The position numbers and the translations under genes were made by a program. A DNA stretch of 64,000 nucleotides from DAIDKA01 sp036498905 (GTDB lineage: Bacteria; Pseudomonadota; Gammaproteobacteria; Steroidobacterales; Steroidobacteraceae): positions 124,001 to 188,000 of the forward strand of contig DASYER010000032.1 in the NCBI GenBank assembly GCA_036498905.1, read 5' to 3'. The notes beneath the pieces were generated by a model. It was not told the DNA's origin, did no database searches, and worked only from the letters and a program-made list of their open reading frames with translations. This document shows, one piece after another, positions 34,603 through 42,949 of this stretch. Every line of letters starts with the position of its first letter. The stretch's first letter is position 1.

Positions 34603-35429
34603 GTCTTCCAACCGGCGCAGCCTGGCAGCAGGCCTTATTATCGGTGCCGGGTGCCGAATCGGGCGCCGACCTCAACGTGCAGGCGCTCGCAGGCGGGTCC
34701 ACCAACGCCACTTTTTTGGTCCAAACCAGCGCGGGACGATTCGTGGTGCGCCTGCATGAACCTTATGCCCTGGACCTTGGCGTGGATCGCAGGCGGGAGG
34801 CGGTCCTGCACGCAGCGGCCGCCGCTGCCGGCCTGGCCAGTCGTGTCCTGGCTGCGGACCCCGCGGGCCGCTTCCTCGTCACCGAATTCCTGGACGACCC
34901 GCCGTGGAGTGCGACCGACCTTGCACAGGAAAGCCGGCTGTGGGCGCTGGCGCACACCTTGAGCGAACTGCATGCGCTGCCCGCTCCGCAAGTATCGCGC
35001 CTCGACCTGGGGGCACTGCTGGAGCGCCATATGGCGCAGATTGCGGCGCAGGATGCCGCCGCAGTGCAGGAGCTGCGGCCCCAGGCCGCGCGCGCCTTGG
35101 GAATCCTGGCGCGCCAGGCGGACGCGGGTCGGCCCGCGTGCATCGTCCACGGCGACCTGAGTCATACGAACATCATCGGCGCGGGTCCGCCGCGGCTCAT
35201 TGACTGGGAATATGCGGCCGTGGCCGATCCGCTGCTGGATCTTGCATGCCTGGCTGCCTATTATCCGCAGGTCCTGGTTCACGGAACGACATTGCTGCGG
35301 CGTTGCGGACTGCCGGGGTCGGTCACCGTGCCCGTACTTGAAGATCTGGCCTGGGTCTACTGTCTTTTGTCGAATCTGTGGTACCGACGCCTGGAGCTTG
35401 CCCGCCGCCACCCGCCACCGGCACACTAG
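34599..35429 (+). CDS. Thiamine-kinase-like phosphotransferase (APH/choline-kinase fold)
   Basis: The 276-residue protein shows the phosphotransferase catalytic signature HGDLSHTNII (His184, Asp186) and the metal-binding LIDWEYA (Asp202), with an N-terminal lobe LAGGSTNATFLV. These are typical of choline/thiamine kinase (YcfN/ThiK) and aminoglycoside phosphotransferase relatives. As the last gene of the riboswitch operon it should trap imported thiamin as thiamin monophosphate. Another thiamin pathway gene would then be needed to make TPP. The GTG at 34599 overlaps the permease stop. A role on another alcohol cannot be excluded by sequence alone. Confidence 0.85.
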   Translation: MSLPTGAAWQQALLSVPGAESGADLNVQALAGGSTNATFLVQTSAGRFVVRLHEPYALDLGVDRRREAVLHAAAAAAGLASRVLAADPAGRFLVTEFLDDPPWSATDLAQESRLWALAHTLSELHALPAPQVSRLDLGALLERHMAQIAAQDAAAVQELRPQAARALGILARQADAGRPACIVHGDLSHTNIIGAGPPRLIDWEYAAVADPLLDLACLAAYYPQVLVHGTTLLRRCGLPGSVTVPVLEDLAWVYCLLSNLWYRRLELARRHPPPAH

Positions 35430-35464
35430 CCGCTTTCCCCTAGGTGATTTCCCGGAGCGGATTC

Positions 35465-35779
35465 ATGCCTTTGTTGCGAGTGGTTGATCGGAGCGGAATT
35501 GAACACGAGGTCGAAGCGAAGAAGGGCCTCAAGGTGATGGAGACACTGCGCGACCTGGAGTATGGCGTGGCGGCGATCTGCGGCGGTATGTGTTCGTGCG
35601 CGACCTGCCACGTATATGTTGATCCGGAATGGACCGCGAAACTGCCCGCGGCGATGTCCGATGAGCGCGAACTGCTGGCGGACCTGGCACACCGCGAACC
35701 GAATTCGCGCCTGTCCTGCCAGATTGAATTCACCGAAGCGCTGGCCGGCTTGCGCGTGACGGTTGCACCGGACGAATGA
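35465..35779 (+). CDS. 2Fe-2S ferredoxin, adrenodoxin type
   Basis: The 104-residue protein has the adrenodoxin-like cluster pattern Cys39-x5-Cys45-x2-Cys48 and a fourth Cys near 85 (RLSCQI). It is a soluble electron carrier for a monooxygenase, dioxygenase or Fe-S assembly pathway. An extra Cys43 lies within the first loop. ATG 35465 is preceded by CGGAGCGG. It overlaps the RraB-like gene by 4 nt. No cytochrome P450 or reductase lies beside it, so the partner is unknown. Confidence 0.9.
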   Translation: MPLLRVVDRSGIEHEVEAKKGLKVMETLRDLEYGVAAICGGMCSCATCHVYVDPEWTAKLPAAMSDERELLADLAHREPNSRLSCQIEFTEALAGLRVTVAPDE

Positions 35780-36207
35780 ACTGGGTACTCACACTGCTGT
35801 TTCTGGCGGGCGCAGTACTGCTCGGGCGCATCTATTACGGCCTGCGCCAGATGAAAGAAAAAAGGGTCAAGGACTGGGACGAGCGCCTGATCGAGAGGTT
35901 GCGCAAATCCGGATCTGACCCATTTCAACCCCATGAAGTGGATTTCTTCATGGCGATGCCGTCCGAGTCGGCCGGACACGCAGTGGCCGCAATACTTGAG
36001 GTCGAGGGCTATCACGTCGATGTGCACGCGGCACCGGATAACCCTTCAGCTCATCCCTTCAGCCTGCACGCGACCAAGTCAATGCGACTGTCGGTGCCCG
36101 GAATGCACGAATTGACCAAGCGCTTCGGTGAGCTGGCGAAGGCCCACGGCGGCCACTACGACGGCTGGTCCGCCGCCGTCGTGCCGAAAAATCCGCAAAG
36201 TCCCTAG
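35776..36207 (+). CDS. Membrane-anchored RraB-like protein
   Basis: The 143-residue protein has an N-terminal membrane helix (NWVLTLLFLAGAVLLGRIYY) and a cytoplasmic domain that resembles regulator of RNase E activity B: VDFFMAMPSESAGHAVAAIL, HATKSMRLSV and GGHYDGWSAAVV. RraB in E. coli binds RNase E and inhibits it, and is soluble. Here the domain is tethered. It begins inside the ferredoxin stop and converges with gpmA (4-nt overlap). Inhibition of RNase E is an inference from family only. Confidence 0.75.
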   Translation: MNWVLTLLFLAGAVLLGRIYYGLRQMKEKRVKDWDERLIERLRKSGSDPFQPHEVDFFMAMPSESAGHAVAAILEVEGYHVDVHAAPDNPSAHPFSLHATKSMRLSVPGMHELTKRFGELAKAHGGHYDGWSAAVVPKNPQSP

Positions 36208-36953
36208 CGCTTCTCGGTCTGACGCCGCACCGCCTCGGCAGCCGCCGCGATCGCCGCGGGGTCTCCGAGGTAGCGGCTCGAAAGCGGCGCGAGCTTCGCG
36301 TCCAGTTCGTACAGCAACGGCACACCGGTCGGAATATTCAGCTCGACGATGTCGGCTTCGGAGCGGTTGTCCAGCATCTTGACCATGGCGCGCAGACTGT
36401 TGCCGTGCGCCGTCACCAGCACATTGCGGCCGGCGAGCAGTTCCGGAGCAATGCGCTGGTTCCAAAATGGCAGCACCCGCGCAAGGGTGTCCTTGAGCGA
36501 TTCGGTGGCCGGCAGCAACGCCGGATCGACATCGCGGTAGCGAGGATCGTGGCGGGGATGACGCGGATCATCCAGCGCCAGTGCCGGTGGCGGAATGTCG
36601 TAGCTGCGACGCCAGATGAGGACCTGGGCGGCCCCGTGCTTCTCCACCGTCTGGGCCTTGTTCAGGCCCTGCAGCGCGCCGTAGTGGCGTTCATTGAGAC
36701 GCCAGCTGCGCTCCACCGGAACCCACATCCGATCGGTCTCATCCAGGATGAACCACAGCGTGCGGATGGCGCGCTTCAACACCGAAGTGAAGGCGAGATC
36801 GATGGTCAGCTTTTCAGCCAGGATCTGCTGGCCGGCGCTACGGGCCTCCGTGCGCCCGTGATCCGAAAGGTCGACATCATGCCAACCGGTGAACAGATTC
36901 TCGACATTCCAGACGCTCTGGCCATGGCGGACCAGAATGAGTTTTCCAGGCAC
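36204..36953 (-). CDS. gpmA: 2,3-bisphosphoglycerate-dependent phosphoglycerate mutase
   Basis: The 249-residue protein has LILVRHGQSVWN with the phospho-acceptor His10, RLNERHYGALQGLNK, and TAHGNSLRAMVK. These are the hallmarks of the dPGM family, and the length is the usual 250. It interconverts 3- and 2-phosphoglycerate in glycolysis and gluconeogenesis. The GTG at 36953 is used because the family N-terminus starts there. The longer frame to 37541 is antisense inside NAD-GDH. It is the last gene of a minus-strand series. Confidence 0.95.
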   Translation of the reverse strand: MPGKLILVRHGQSVWNVENLFTGWHDVDLSDHGRTEARSAGQQILAEKLTIDLAFTSVLKRAIRTLWFILDETDRMWVPVERSWRLNERHYGALQGLNKAQTVEKHGAAQVLIWRRSYDIPPPALALDDPRHPRHDPRYRDVDPALLPATESLKDTLARVLPFWNQRIAPELLAGRNVLVTAHGNSLRAMVKMLDNRSEADIVELNIPTGVPLLYELDAKLAPLSSRYLGDPAAIAAAAEAVRRQTEKR

Positions 36954-37017
36954 GTATGCGGGCCTCCGGCCAGATTGATTGTTTGCCGGGTACTGTAGCG
37001 CAGCGCCGGCGCGGCCG

Positions 37018-40000
37018 TCAGCCCACCAAACGGCGCAGGGCGTCAGCGCCGACTGACAGAGTCGCAAAGTCGGCCTTGCCGGCGGTGCGCATATCGGCCT
37101 GCATGCGTTCCCATTGCGCCAGATCGCCGGCATTGGCCGTGACCCATGCTTCGATGCGGCCCGCGGGACTGATGCGACCGGGCTGGCCCAAGGCCGCGCG
37201 CGCCAGCAGGCGCTGTGACTGGAACACGCTGTTGCGCAGGCCGGCACGGGCAACGGCCTGCCAGTTGCCATCGATCTGCAGCGCTTCGACCTGCGAGTGA
37301 ATCCAATCCAGGCCGAGACGCGTGCCCATGCCAAAGTACACCTTGGCCGCATCGGCAATGGAGACCTTGCTGGCCGAGGCGAGTTCGACCAGATCCAGGG
37401 CGCTGTTATGCGCGTCCAGCAGGCCCATGCGCCGGGCCAGACCGGTCGGTACGCCCGCGCTGGCGTAGCGGGCGAGCACGGCGTCGAAGCCGGCGCGCCA
37501 CTGGCCGCACAGCGCCTCAGCCAGGTGGGCCGTGAGGTCACGTACCGGACCGCGCAGCTCGCGCACCGCAGCCTCGATCGACAGGGTCGGCCGGTTCATC
37601 AAGAACCAGTACGTCAGGCGCCGCAGCAGCCGACTGGTCTCGTACAGCATGGCGTACTGCATCGGCGCCGGTACCCGGTTGTCGAGAGCTTCGATCTGCG
37701 ACCACAGTTCGCGCATCTCAAAGACTTCACGCGCCGCGGTATAGGCGCGTGCCACGCGGGACGGCGCCGCGCCGGTCTCTTCCTGGGCGCGGCTCACGAA
37801 CGTCGGGCCCATCCGGTTCACGAGACTGTTGGTCGTCGCCGTCGCGATGATTTCACGGCGCAGGCGATGCCGGCTGATGGCACGCGCGAAGCGGGTGCGC
37901 ACGGCCGCAGGGAAGTAGCGCTCCAGTTCCCGCGAAAGATAGCGATCTTCGGGAACGTCGGATTCGACCAGATGGTGGCTGAGCCAGATCTTGCTGTAGG
38001 ACAGCAGTACCGCAAGTTCCGGACGCGTCAGGCCCTGCGATTGCTTGCGACGTTCGTCCAGTGCTTCATCATCAGGCAGGTACTCGATGCGGCGCTTCAA
38101 GTCGCCGCTGCGTTCCAATTGGCGGATGAGATGCTGATGCTCGGGCAGTCGCGAGACAGCCTGGCCTTCCAGGGTACTCAGCGCCTGGCTTTGCAGATAG
38201 TTATTGCGCAGGACGAGGGCCGCGACATCTGCGGTCATACCGGTCAAGATCTGGTCGCGCTCCCTGAGGCGCAGCGAGCCTGCCAGTACCAGGGGATTGA
38301 GCAGGATTTTCAGGTTCACCTCGACATCCGAGGTGTTGACACCGGCCGAATTGTCGATGAAGTCGGTATTCAGCCGACCGCCCTTCAGGGCGTATTCGAC
38401 CCGCCCTAGCTGCGACAAGCCGAGATTGCCGCCTTCGCCCACCACTTTTGCGTGCAGCTCGGCGCCATTGATGCGCAGCGCGTCATTGGCGCGGTCGCCG
38501 ATCTGCGCCTGGCTTTCGCTCGTCGCCTTCACGTACGTGCCGATGCCGCCGTTCCACAGCAGGTCGACCGGCATGGTGAGAATCGCGCGGATGATTTCCA
38601 GCGGCGTGGCGCTCGCGGCATCGAGTCCGAGCAGCTCACGCATCTGGACCGAAAGTGCGATCGACTTCGCGCCGCGCGGGAAAACGCCGCCGCCGCGCGA
38701 AATGAGCTTTCTCGAGTAGTCATCCCAGGAGGAGCGGGGCAGGGCAAACAACCGCTCGCGCTCCGTGAAGCTGGCCGCGACATCGGGCGCAGGGTCCAGG
38801 AAAATATGCCGGTGATCGAATGCGGCGACCAGACGGATATGCCGTGACAGCAGCATGCCATTGCCGAAGACATCGCCCGACATGTCGCCGATGCCGCAGA
38901 CCGAAAAGTCTTCGGCCTGGATGTCGCGACCGAGTTCCCGGAAATGGCGTTTGACCGACTCCCAGGCGCCCCGGGCCGTGATGCCCATCTTCTTGTGGTC
39001 GTAGCCCGCGGAGCCGCCGGAGGCGAAGGCATCCCCCAGCCAGAAGGAGTACTCGCCCGACACCGCGTTGGCGATGTCGGAGAAGCTTGCAGTGCCCTTG
39101 TCTGCGGCTACGACCAGATACGGGTCATCCGCATCGCGACGCACCACCAGCGGCGGAGGTACGATGCGATCCTTGACGAGGTTGTCGGTGATGTCGAGCA
39201 ACCCGCGCATGAACGTCTGATAACAGCGGATGCCCTCCCGCTGCCGCTCCTCGGGCGTCGTGGCACGAGAGCGTTTGACGACGAATCCGCCTTTGGCGCC
39301 CATCGGCACGATGACGGTATTCTTGACGTTCTGAGCCTTCATCAGACCCAGCACCTCGGTGCGGAAGTCCTCGTGACGATCAGACCAGCGGATACCGCCG
39401 CGCGCCACTGGCGCGACACGCAGGTGAACTGCCTCGACTTCGGGGCTGTACACGAATACTTCGAACATCGGCCGCGGCAGCGGCAGCTCCGGTATCGCCT
39501 GGGAGTCCAGTTTCAACGACAGACACGGCCGGCTCTGCGCTGCGACTGTTTGCCAGAAGTTGGTGCGCACCGTGGCGCGAATCACGTGCAGGAAGGCGCG
39601 CAGGATCCGGTCTGCATCCAGACTCGTCACCGATTCAAGGTCGTGTGCAATCGCGGCCTCGAGCGGCTGCGTATTATTGCGCGCGGCAGCTGAACGCGCG
39701 GGGTTCAGCTGCCGGTCGAACAGCTGAAACAATTTAAGGGCGATGACCGGATTGCTCTGCAGCACGCGCTCCATGTAGGCCTGGCTGAACGGCAGGCCGG
39801 TTTGCAGCAGGTAGCGACCGCAGGCGCGCAGCACCATGATCTCGCGCACCGCAAGCCCCGTGAGGGGCAGCAGGCGATTGAAGCCATCGTTTTCGGTGGC
39901 CCCGCACCAGACGCTCTCGATGGCACTGGTAAGACGGGTGCCGAGCCTGCCGATGTCAAACGGCGTCGCGTGGGCCAGCTCGAAGTCCTGGATCCTGGCG

Positions 40001-41817
40001 TGCGTGCCGTCAGCCCATTTGATCTCGTAAGGTTGCTCGGCGATGACACGCAGCCCGAAATTCTCCATCACCGGCACGACATCAGAGATTGAGACCGCGG
40101 CCCCGCGACGGTACAGAGTGAGATGCAGCTGCGTGGCGGCTTCCCCGGCGGCGCGGTGCAGTCGCAGCCGCATGGCCTCGGGCTGCGGCCCGAGGGCTGT
40201 CAATTCGGCGATATCGCCGAGCGCCACACTGGGCGATATCTGTTCGGTGTAGGCGGCTGGGAACACCGCTGCAAAGCGTGCCCACTGCGCGAGGGCCGTG
40301 GCTTCATCCATGGTGTCCGTGAGTGCATCGCGCAGTCCGGCCTGCCAGGTCGAGGCCGCTCGCGCCAAAGCGCGTTCAATCCGGGCCAGATCCACGCGCG
40401 CCGCCGCGGCGGACCCAAGTCGCACTACGACGTACAGTCGCGCCAGAGTCGAGTCGGAAATCTCGACCTGGCTTTCCACCGTCTGCCCACCCAGATCATC
40501 GCGCAGCAACGTCTCGATGCGCGCCAGAACCCGCGAGTCATACCGGTCGCGCGGAACATATACCAGGCAGGCATAGAAGCGGCCGAACGGATCACGGCGT
40601 GCGAACAGACGCACCTGCGAGCGCTCGTACAGATTGACGATGCCGCGGACGCTGCGGATGAGCTCGCTGACGCTGGCCTGGAACAGTTCATCGCGCGGAT
40701 AGGTTTCCAGCACCTGAGCCACCGCCTTGGCATCGTGACCACCGGCTGCAGCATCGAGAGCACTCATGACGGCGTTGATCTTGTCCTTGAGCAGGGGGAT
40801 GGCTCGCGGACTGCTCTGGTAGGCCGAGGAAGTCCACAATCCGAGGAAGCGGTGTTCACCCGTGACTCGGCCGCGCGCATCGAATGTACGCACACCGACG
40901 TAGTCCAGATAGCTGCCGCGATGCACCGTCGCGCGTGTGTTGGCCTTCGTCACCAGCACCGCCCGGGGGAAGCGCGCCTCGCGCCGCAAGGCGCCGGTGA
41001 GCACCGTGGGAGTCGGCGGCGCCACGCCGGCGCGTCCCGCGCGCAGAATTCCGAGCCCGGACTGCGGTACGGACAGCAGCTGATCCTGCCGATCGCCGCG
41101 GCGTAGCCGGTAGCGACGATAGCCAAGGAAGGTGAAGTGACCCTGTGCCATCCATTCAATGAGCGCCTGGGCTTCGGCCACCTCAGCCTGCTGCAGCACC
41201 GCGGCGTTTTGCAGCTCGCGCCCGGCGACCTGTGCCTGCTGTAGCATCGGATGCCAATCCGACACGGCAGCCCGCACATCGGCGAGGGTTGCGTTCAACG
41301 TGACCTTGATCAGTTCCAATCGCGCCGGATCGATCTGCCGATCCACCTCGAACAGCTGCCAGGACTCGCGCCGCGTCGTTCCGTCCGCGCCGGATGCACG
41401 TATGCGTCCTGCCCGGTCGCGGTGCACGTCGAGCACCGGGTGGATGATCAGGTGCACACCGATGCCGAGGCGGCTGAAGGCCAGCAGCAAGGAGTCCACG
41501 AGAAAGGGCATGTCCGCGGTGACGACTGCAACCAGAGTGTGCCGGCCCGGCAATGAGCCGGCGCCGAGTTCACCATCCAGGATGGACACCACTGAACGTG
41601 CCGGGGCGCGCTGCGCGGCGGCGCGCCGATGCATCAATGCAACACGGGCCAGGTATTCCGGCTCGCGTGCGAGGAGATCCTCCTCCGCGACACCCGAGAA
41701 GTAGTGCTGCAGAAATGTCGCGCCGTCAACGATGCCGGATGGGCGCGCGATGCTGCGTGCTGCAGCGATGATACGTCCGATGAGGCGAACCCGGGCCGCG
41801 GGTATCTCGGCTGACAT
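37018..41817 (-). CDS. NAD-dependent glutamate dehydrogenase, large type
   Basis: The 1599-residue protein is of the 180-kDa GDH class. N-terminal regulatory domains (VAVVTADMPFLVDSLLLAFSRLGI, HLIIHPVLDVHRD) precede a Rossmann dehydrogenase core with GGIRWSDRHEDFRTEVLGLMK, NTVIVPMGAKGGFVVKR and GIGDMSGDVFGNGMLLS. The C-terminal helical part contains LTRPELAVLLSYSK. It oxidises L-glutamate to 2-oxoglutarate with NAD+, feeding carbon to the TCA cycle and releasing ammonium. Such large forms have allosteric control, often by Asp or Arg. The ATG at 41817 gives a complete protein. It lies between zapE and gpmA. Confidence 0.97.
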   Translation of the reverse strand: MSAEIPAARVRLIGRIIAAARSIARPSGIVDGATFLQHYFSGVAEEDLLAREPEYLARVALMHRRAAAQRAPARSVVSILDGELGAGSLPGRHTLVAVVTADMPFLVDSLLLAFSRLGIGVHLIIHPVLDVHRDRAGRIRASGADGTTRRESWQLFEVDRQIDPARLELIKVTLNATLADVRAAVSDWHPMLQQAQVAGRELQNAAVLQQAEVAEAQALIEWMAQGHFTFLGYRRYRLRRGDRQDQLLSVPQSGLGILRAGRAGVAPPTPTVLTGALRREARFPRAVLVTKANTRATVHRGSYLDYVGVRTFDARGRVTGEHRFLGLWTSSAYQSSPRAIPLLKDKINAVMSALDAAAGGHDAKAVAQVLETYPRDELFQASVSELIRSVRGIVNLYERSQVRLFARRDPFGRFYACLVYVPRDRYDSRVLARIETLLRDDLGGQTVESQVEISDSTLARLYVVVRLGSAAAARVDLARIERALARAASTWQAGLRDALTDTMDEATALAQWARFAAVFPAAYTEQISPSVALGDIAELTALGPQPEAMRLRLHRAAGEAATQLHLTLYRRGAAVSISDVVPVMENFGLRVIAEQPYEIKWADGTHARIQDFELAHATPFDIGRLGTRLTSAIESVWCGATENDGFNRLLPLTGLAVREIMVLRACGRYLLQTGLPFSQAYMERVLQSNPVIALKLFQLFDRQLNPARSAAARNNTQPLEAAIAHDLESVTSLDADRILRAFLHVIRATVRTNFWQTVAAQSRPCLSLKLDSQAIPELPLPRPMFEVFVYSPEVEAVHLRVAPVARGGIRWSDRHEDFRTEVLGLMKAQNVKNTVIVPMGAKGGFVVKRSRATTPEERQREGIRCYQTFMRGLLDITDNLVKDRIVPPPLVVRRDADDPYLVVAADKGTASFSDIANAVSGEYSFWLGDAFASGGSAGYDHKKMGITARGAWESVKRHFRELGRDIQAEDFSVCGIGDMSGDVFGNGMLLSRHIRLVAAFDHRHIFLDPAPDVAASFTERERLFALPRSSWDDYSRKLISRGGGVFPRGAKSIALSVQMRELLGLDAASATPLEIIRAILTMPVDLLWNGGIGTYVKATSESQAQIGDRANDALRINGAELHAKVVGEGGNLGLSQLGRVEYALKGGRLNTDFIDNSAGVNTSDVEVNLKILLNPLVLAGSLRLRERDQILTGMTADVAALVLRNNYLQSQALSTLEGQAVSRLPEHQHLIRQLERSGDLKRRIEYLPDDEALDERRKQSQGLTRPELAVLLSYSKIWLSHHLVESDVPEDRYLSRELERYFPAAVRTRFARAISRHRLRREIIATATTNSLVNRMGPTFVSRAQEETGAAPSRVARAYTAAREVFEMRELWSQIEALDNRVPAPMQYAMLYETSRLLRRLTYWFLMNRPTLSIEAAVRELRGPVRDLTAHLAEALCGQWRAGFDAVLARYASAGVPTGLARRMGLLDAHNSALDLVELASASKVSIADAAKVYFGMGTRLGLDWIHSQVEALQIDGNWQAVARAGLRNSVFQSQRLLARAALGQPGRISPAGRIEAWVTANAGDLAQWERMQADMRTAGKADFATLSVGADALRRLVG

Positions 41818-41851
41818 GCCCGGCAGTATACGCCCGGCGGGTGAGATTGGA

Positions 41852-42949
41852 TCAGGGTCGATGTGGCTGCGAGAGGTATTCGGGCGTCTGCATTTCGTTC
41901 AGCCGACTCACGACACGCTGGAATTCAAATTGTAATCTCTCACCCTGGTACAGCTGCGGCAGCGGTGCGGCGGCGGTAACCACCAGATTCACGCGACGCT
42001 CATACAGTTCATCTACCAGCGCGATGAAGCGCCGTGCGGCATCTTCATCCTGCACCGTCAGCACCGGGACATGCGCGACCAGCACGGTCGGCCAGGTGCG
42101 CGCAATGTCGATGTAATCCTCGGTGCTGCGCGGCCCTTCGCAGATGGCCCGGAATTCAAACCAGATTGCGAGCGGATTGATCGCCACGGCGCGGATCCTG
42201 CGGGCGGCCACCTCGATCTCATCGGCCTGCACCGCAGCGCCGTGGGTCAGTCCCCGAAACAGACCCGCCAGGCGTTCCTCGGTCTGTGCGGCCGTGGTCA
42301 GCAGATAAGTGCCGGCGCTCGTCAGCCGGCGCAACCGGTAGTCCGTGCCACCGTCCACCCGCAGTACTTGCGTGTGTTGCTGGATCTGTTCGATGGCGGG
42401 CACGAAGCGCTGTCGCTGCAGGCCATCGGGATACAGCTCATCCGGCGCTGAATTGGAGGTTGCCACCAGCGTCACGCCACGCTCGAACAGCGCCGTGAGC
42501 AAAGTTCCGAGGATCATGGCGTCCGCGATGTCGCTGACAAAGAACTCATCGAAACACAGCACCATGACTCCGGAGGCAATGCCATCCGCGACCAGTTCCA
42601 GTGGCGCCTGCTGCCCGGCGTGCTGCTTGAGGCCCGCGTGCACATCGTGCATGAACCGATGGAAATGGCGGCGCCGCTTCTCGGGGAACGGCAGGCTCTC
42701 GTAGAAGAGGTCCATGAGCCAGGTCTTGCCGCGGCCGACCCCTCCCCACAGATACAGGCCCGTTTCCGGCGGTCGCGGTGCGCGCCGCAGCACCGCCCGC
42801 AGCAGTTTCGCGCTACGGCTCGCCGCCCGCTGCCGGCGGATCAGGCGCTGTCGCAGATCCGACAGGGCCGCGACCACGGCCAGCTGCGCAGGATCGGACT
42901 GATAGCCGTTTTCCCGCAGCTCACGGCGGTAGAGCTCCTGCAGGTTCAC
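41852..42949 (-). CDS. zapE: AFG1-like ATPase ZapE
   Basis: The 365-residue protein has the Walker A motif GGVGRGKT (69-76) and Walker B VLCFDEFFV, plus the AFG1 family signatures LYLWGGVGRGKTWLMDLFYE, HFHRFM and ATSNSAPDELYPDGLQR. ZapE promotes Z-ring constriction in E. coli, and the mitochondrial AFG1/LACE1 relative aids protein quality control. The start is GTG. It lies immediately after the ETF-QO stop. The gene is often next to sdhB or ribosomal protein genes elsewhere, so this context beside ETF-QO and NAD-GDH is different. Confidence 0.92.
   Translation of the reverse strand: MNLQELYRRELRENGYQSDPAQLAVVAALSDLRQRLIRRQRAASRSAKLLRAVLRRAPRPPETGLYLWGGVGRGKTWLMDLFYESLPFPEKRRRHFHRFMHDVHAGLKQHAGQQAPLELVADGIASGVMVLCFDEFFVSDIADAMILGTLLTALFERGVTLVATSNSAPDELYPDGLQRQRFVPAIEQIQQHTQVLRVDGGTDYRLRRLTSAGTYLLTTAAQTEERLAGLFRGLTHGAAVQADEIEVAARRIRAVAINPLAIWFEFRAICEGPRSTEDYIDIARTWPTVLVAHVPVLTVQDEDAARRFIALVDELYERRVNLVVTAAAPLPQLYQGERLQFEFQRVVSRLNEMQTPEYLSQPHRP

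Noticed and set aside
37297..38409. 370-codon frame antisense to NAD-GDH
   Set aside because: It is a shadow of a well-recognised gene. No ribosome site or motif.
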